Shown piece after piece: positions 36,190 through 39,230 of a DNA stretch of 39,230 bases (its first letter is position 1; the number at the start of each line of letters is the position of its first letter). The position numbers and the translations under genes were made by a program. Source of the stretch: Aurantiochytrium sp. KH105 (taxonomy: Eukaryota; Sar; Bigyra; Thraustochytrida; Thraustochytriidae). The stretch is taken from positions 1 through 39,230 of the forward strand of contig BGKB01000308.1 in assembly GCA_003116975.1 (NCBI GenBank). Reading direction: 5' to 3'. Below the pieces are notes generated by a model. The model did no database searches. It saw only the letters and a program-made list of their open reading frames with translations, and was not told the DNA's origin.

Positions 36190-38586
36190 TCAGGGGGGGA
36201 GAACCACGGAGCCTGAGAACGGAGTAGATCCTGTGCGAACCTCATCGCACAAGATACAAAATTTGTGCAAAATCTTGTCGCAGCTTGAGCCCTTAAGAGT
36301 TGCCTTGTACTGCTGCGTTTTATCAGCGTCAAGATTTGCGACAAGAGCGCCGCTGACATCAATCGTATCGCTGCTCGACTCGAAGCATTCACTGATCTGC
36401 CTAGCATCGAGAGGTGAAAAGCCCAGATCGTCGCGTCTGCTAGGTGCTGCTTTAAAAGCAGACTCAGCATTGCAGCCAAAGCATGAAGCATCGTAGCTTG
36501 CAAGAAAGACCTTGATCGCGTCTCGCAAGGCGGAAGAATCACGACTGAAAATAAGCGTTGAGATACCGTTGTTGCCTGCCGTCCATGTGTCCCCAATCGC
36601 TCGAGGAATGGGCTTAAGCACGAAACGATCAAAATCGAGAAAGACTCCTCCATGGGCAAGGACAACGAGCATGCTCAAGAGCTCCTTCTCATGAACCTTT
36701 GCATGGGCACTCTGCCGCATTGAAGCCATGGCCTCGATAAAAGCACTGTGTGACGGTGACTGAGAAGTCAACTCAGGCAGGTCAACCACGTAAGCCATTC
36801 TTGAAAGCGCGTCAAGATCGTATGGCTGAATGGACAAGCTGTACCCGGCTTCGGAGAAAATGGAGAAACGGGACCCGCTCACCGGCAGGATGTTGCTATG
36901 AATGATGACGCGAGCGTTGGGATGATGATAAAAAACGTACTCCACCGAACGAACCATACGCCAATTGATCTCCTTGCTGGCTTCGTTGTGCACAAAATGG
37001 AAGAGATCCTGCGTGGGCTCGACATCGAAGTGCACCCCCTCGCCAAGGCGTTTGAGAGGAATCCATCCAAAAAGCTTTGCACTGTCGATGAAGACCTGCG
37101 AGCGTCGGCGATAAGTGTTCCAAAACGCAGCACGATACCGATCGGCCTTGTGTACGCCAGGATTGGGTGGCATGTTGTCGACATCAAAAGTCCACTCTGT
37201 ACCAGGCGTATAAATGTGGAAAAGATCGACAAGACCTCCCGTGCGACCGCCACCTCCCCCCGGAAGACTCGAAGCGTGAACGAAAATGACTGGCGCACCT
37301 TGCGCTAAAGCCGGCAAAGCAGAGTGAATGCGACTCGTAATGACAACTTTCGCTCGCTCAGCGTAACCTTGAACGAGACCGCGAGCATTTTCGTAGCGCT
37401 TCATTCGATACTTGACAATCTCCTCCCTTTTTCCGAGGGACTGGTAATGTCTCTCAGCTCGATTGTTGATTTCTTCGGGGAGAAATTTGGGGTTTGCATC
37501 AACATTGTAAACCGTCTTTCGTCCTGTGTCAAACCGTTTGCCGCGGCTCCCCATGTTGATCGTCAGAGTCATGCAAGCGCTGAAATAGGCCTGAACTCCA
37601 ATCTTTTCGAGAATCTCGAGTGTGGCTGTGTCTCGGGCGCCCACAGCACCGTGCTTTGGATTGTACTCGTTTATAAGCCAACCTACATGCTCTTTGATAA
37701 CGTCAACAGCTGGGCCTTGAAAATGCATTGCAACTGCAAGTGGATTGAGCCGGTCAAGGTTTGGAGGCCACATGAATTTGTTCCCGTACCATGCATTCAG
37801 CGTCAGTGATCCAGACGCGTCCTGAATGTCTTGATTTCTTCCCGTGAATGAGTTCACATAAGGATAAAACTGAGCGCCTCCGAAAGATTGAACTTCGTCG
37901 CCGATGTTGCACGTCCAAAATCCGGTGGAGTACAGCGTCTTCTCGTAATCCAGCACACTATAGACGTTATCCATTTCTACCTTGAATGTTGGGCGAAAAA
38001 TGGGCAAAACGCCATCGAGCTCAGGATCGTAAGAGTTATACCGTTGCACATCTTCGAAACAAACTGCATAGCTGGAGCCCAGCGTCCGTGCGCAAGCAGT
38101 AGGGTTTTGCTTGGCCAACAGGATTAACGCGATGGATTGGATATGATGAGGAAAGTCCATCCCAAGTCGGATCTTTTGGTACATGTGATGATTCACAAAA
38201 CGCTCGAAGACGGAGTTCTGAGCCATTTCGCGTAGATCGATGCCAATACTTCCTGGAAAAGCATCTCGGCATTCCTGATAGGAACAAACTACCGTGTCAG
38301 CTGGGCCCACCTGGGCAGAAGCGGGAACCGGTGCGGCATAGGTCCACACCAGAAAGGTGGGCTCTTTTGCTTTAGTGCTCAGGTATTGATTCATTACCGT
38401 GTTCATGCCACGGATCGCGATTGAGGGGCTGTTCACTCCCGAGACACTCCGCGAGAATGCTTTAAAGTTGAGGGCTGCTATCGTGACAATAAATAGCCCA
38501 AAGACAATCATGGTAGCCCTGCTGCGCGTGCACCAAGCACGCACTCGAATTTCGAGCATCGTCATTGATCGACCGTGGCGAAACAT
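36190..38586 (-). CDS. Golgi-type polysaccharide pyruvyltransferase-like / GT32-like fusion
   Basis: The frame opens upstream to a GTG at 38,811, but the first in-frame ATG is 38,586, giving 798 residues; Met8 and Met10 are alternatives. A single anchor (MIVFGLFIVTIAALNF, about 26-41) after a short basic tail predicts a type II Golgi/ER protein. Residues about 205-505 fit the polysaccharide pyruvyltransferase family (PF04230-like): NIGDEVQSFGGAQF 227-240, GARDTATLEILEKIG 316-330 and TSRIHSALPALAQGAPVIFV 417-436. This family adds ketal pyruvate to sugars or acts in related surface-polymer synthesis. From about 530 a GT32-like region follows: VEYVFYHHPNARVIIHSN, a HEKELLSMLVVLAHGG helix, and the metal-binding DxD in GGVFLDFDRF (651-653). 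The tail has a Cys pair, possibly disulfide-bonded. The C-terminus has ordinary codon use and no breaks. Confidence 0.82.
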   Translation of the reverse strand: MFRHGRSMTMLEIRVRAWCTRSRATMIVFGLFIVTIAALNFKAFSRSVSGVNSPSIAIRGMNTVMNQYLSTKAKEPTFLVWTYAAPVPASAQVGPADTVVCSYQECRDAFPGSIGIDLREMAQNSVFERFVNHHMYQKIRLGMDFPHHIQSIALILLAKQNPTACARTLGSSYAVCFEDVQRYNSYDPELDGVLPIFRPTFKVEMDNVYSVLDYEKTLYSTGFWTCNIGDEVQSFGGAQFYPYVNSFTGRNQDIQDASGSLTLNAWYGNKFMWPPNLDRLNPLAVAMHFQGPAVDVIKEHVGWLINEYNPKHGAVGARDTATLEILEKIGVQAYFSACMTLTINMGSRGKRFDTGRKTVYNVDANPKFLPEEINNRAERHYQSLGKREEIVKYRMKRYENARGLVQGYAERAKVVITSRIHSALPALAQGAPVIFVHASSLPGGGGGRTGGLVDLFHIYTPGTEWTFDVDNMPPNPGVHKADRYRAAFWNTYRRRSQVFIDSAKLFGWIPLKRLGEGVHFDVEPTQDLFHFVHNEASKEINWRMVRSVEYVFYHHPNARVIIHSNILPVSGSRFSIFSEAGYSLSIQPYDLDALSRMAYVVDLPELTSQSPSHSAFIEAMASMRQSAHAKVHEKELLSMLVVLAHGGVFLDFDRFVLKPIPRAIGDTWTAGNNGISTLIFSRDSSALRDAIKVFLASYDASCFGCNAESAFKAAPSRRDDLGFSPLDARQISECFESSSDTIDVSGALVANLDADKTQQYKATLKGSSCDKILHKFCILCDEVRTGSTPFSGSVVLPP

Positions 38587-39230
38587 TTCCTGCGAGCAGG
38601 GCACTACTCGGACGAAAGTGCTTTCGGACGTGTTGCGCCGGCCACGGTCGGTAGGTGCCGCGCACGAAGCGAGGCACCCGTTCTCTGAGCACCTCGCTGT
38701 GCTGCAGGGGAGTCTAGGCGCTTGTGAATGAGTCGCGGAGCCACGCAAGCAGCTAGAGCAACAAGCTGACGCGCGCGAACGCGCGAACCAGATTTGCTGC
38801 TCATGCCTCACGTTGTCAGTTGCAATGCCACGTCACCGTCGGCTGGCGGTGCACCTGACTATAAACGTCGTTTAGTACCCCTCTGAACGCTTGTGCTGAT
38901 GCGGTGCGAGCATGCAAAGGGGGGGTGTATTAACAAGAGTTCTTGGTCTCGCAAGCGCGCCTGTCTATGGCCCCCCGACCATCCGGATGTCAAATAATGC
39001 CAGTGAAGTTGTGCGTGCAGGTGAAAGGGGAGCAATTAAAGCTCTTGTGACCTCAACGCGACCAAACCGGAAAAAACTCGCGTCTCATTAGTATGGGGAC
39101 CGCGAAAATAAGTCGGATCGAGATAATATGCGAGAAATCGGCCCACCTTAAACCTTTTTATTTCTCCGTTCGCTCGGTACCCCCCTTCATTTAAACAAGG
39201 TGATTGATTGTGCAAACTTTTTTCCCAAAC
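38587..39230. promoter_or_regulatory. Upstream region of the pyruvyltransferase/GT32 gene
   Basis: No gene is recognised up to the window end. The minus-strand promoter of the fusion gene should lie here. ACTATAAACG at about 38,858 (reverse CGTTTATAGT) is a weak TATA-like candidate, about 270 bp before the ATG. A minus-strand ATG frame at 38,804 overlaps the leader in another frame and could act as an upstream open frame. Confidence 0.3.

Noticed and set aside
38587..38811. Extension of the pyruvyltransferase/GT32 protein to a GTG at 38,811
   Set aside because: GTG start is unlikely in a eukaryote, and the added residues are Cys/Ser/Arg-rich with no domain; the ATG at 38,586 precedes the membrane anchor properly.

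Overview
The window looks like nuclear DNA of a protist with compact, mostly intronless genes, most likely a labyrinthulomycete stramenopile (thraustochytrid). The reasons are long uninterrupted eukaryotic reading frames on both strands, ATG starts in Kozak-like context, long low-complexity extensions on conserved domains, and the mix of families (PDK1-like kinase, MAP3K, Popeye domain, Nramp, Rheb, GH27, pyruvyltransferase). The lineage is inference; the eukaryotic nature is clear. No bacterial operons, rRNA, convincing tRNA or CRISPR array were seen.

Region 1 (1-14 kb) is ordinary gene space. It holds the 3' end of an alpha-galactosidase, a GT8 glycosyltransferase pseudogene with four visible lesions, a TPR/PDK1-like kinase fused to a metallophosphatase-like domain that has lost its active-site motifs, a small unrecognised protein, a Popeye-domain protein, a MAP3K-type kinase, and an Nramp metal transporter with a 300-residue N-terminal extension. 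Neighbours do not form a pathway, although kinase, cyclic-nucleotide-sensor and GTPase genes give the stretch a signalling flavour.

Region 2 (14.7-21.5 kb) is repeat-rich. Three decayed copies of one repeat family, all in the same orientation, encode on the minus strand remnants of a protein related to the accessory protein of the transposons further right. Copies 2 and 3 form ~1.5 kb direct repeats on either side of a Rheb-like GTPase gene. A ~170-bp module at the end of these copies recurs directly upstream of that gene. A tandem array of four related hairpins lies just left of copy 3.

Region 3 (21.5-36 kb) contains two related Mutator-like DNA transposons sharing the terminal sequence ACGGAGTTCGCGAGTAAA. 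Element B (29,959-35,824) carries a DDE transposase and three further reading frames. Element A (21,577-23,733) is an internal-deletion derivative of the same type that keeps only the last accessory gene and lies inverted relative to B. Between them are a secreted GH27 alpha-galactosidase, a two-domain protein of unknown function with microsatellites at its 5' side, and a small palindrome-ended element. Both transposons contain assembly gaps (443 N and a single n) that can be partly interpreted by comparing A with B.

Region 4 (36-39 kb) holds a Golgi-type membrane protein that fuses a polysaccharide pyruvyltransferase-like domain to a GT32-like glycosyltransferase domain.

The best candidate for an undescribed system is the transposon family. 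A helical domain occurs three times within its accessory protein and is retained in deletion derivatives and in solo decayed copies that lack any transposase.
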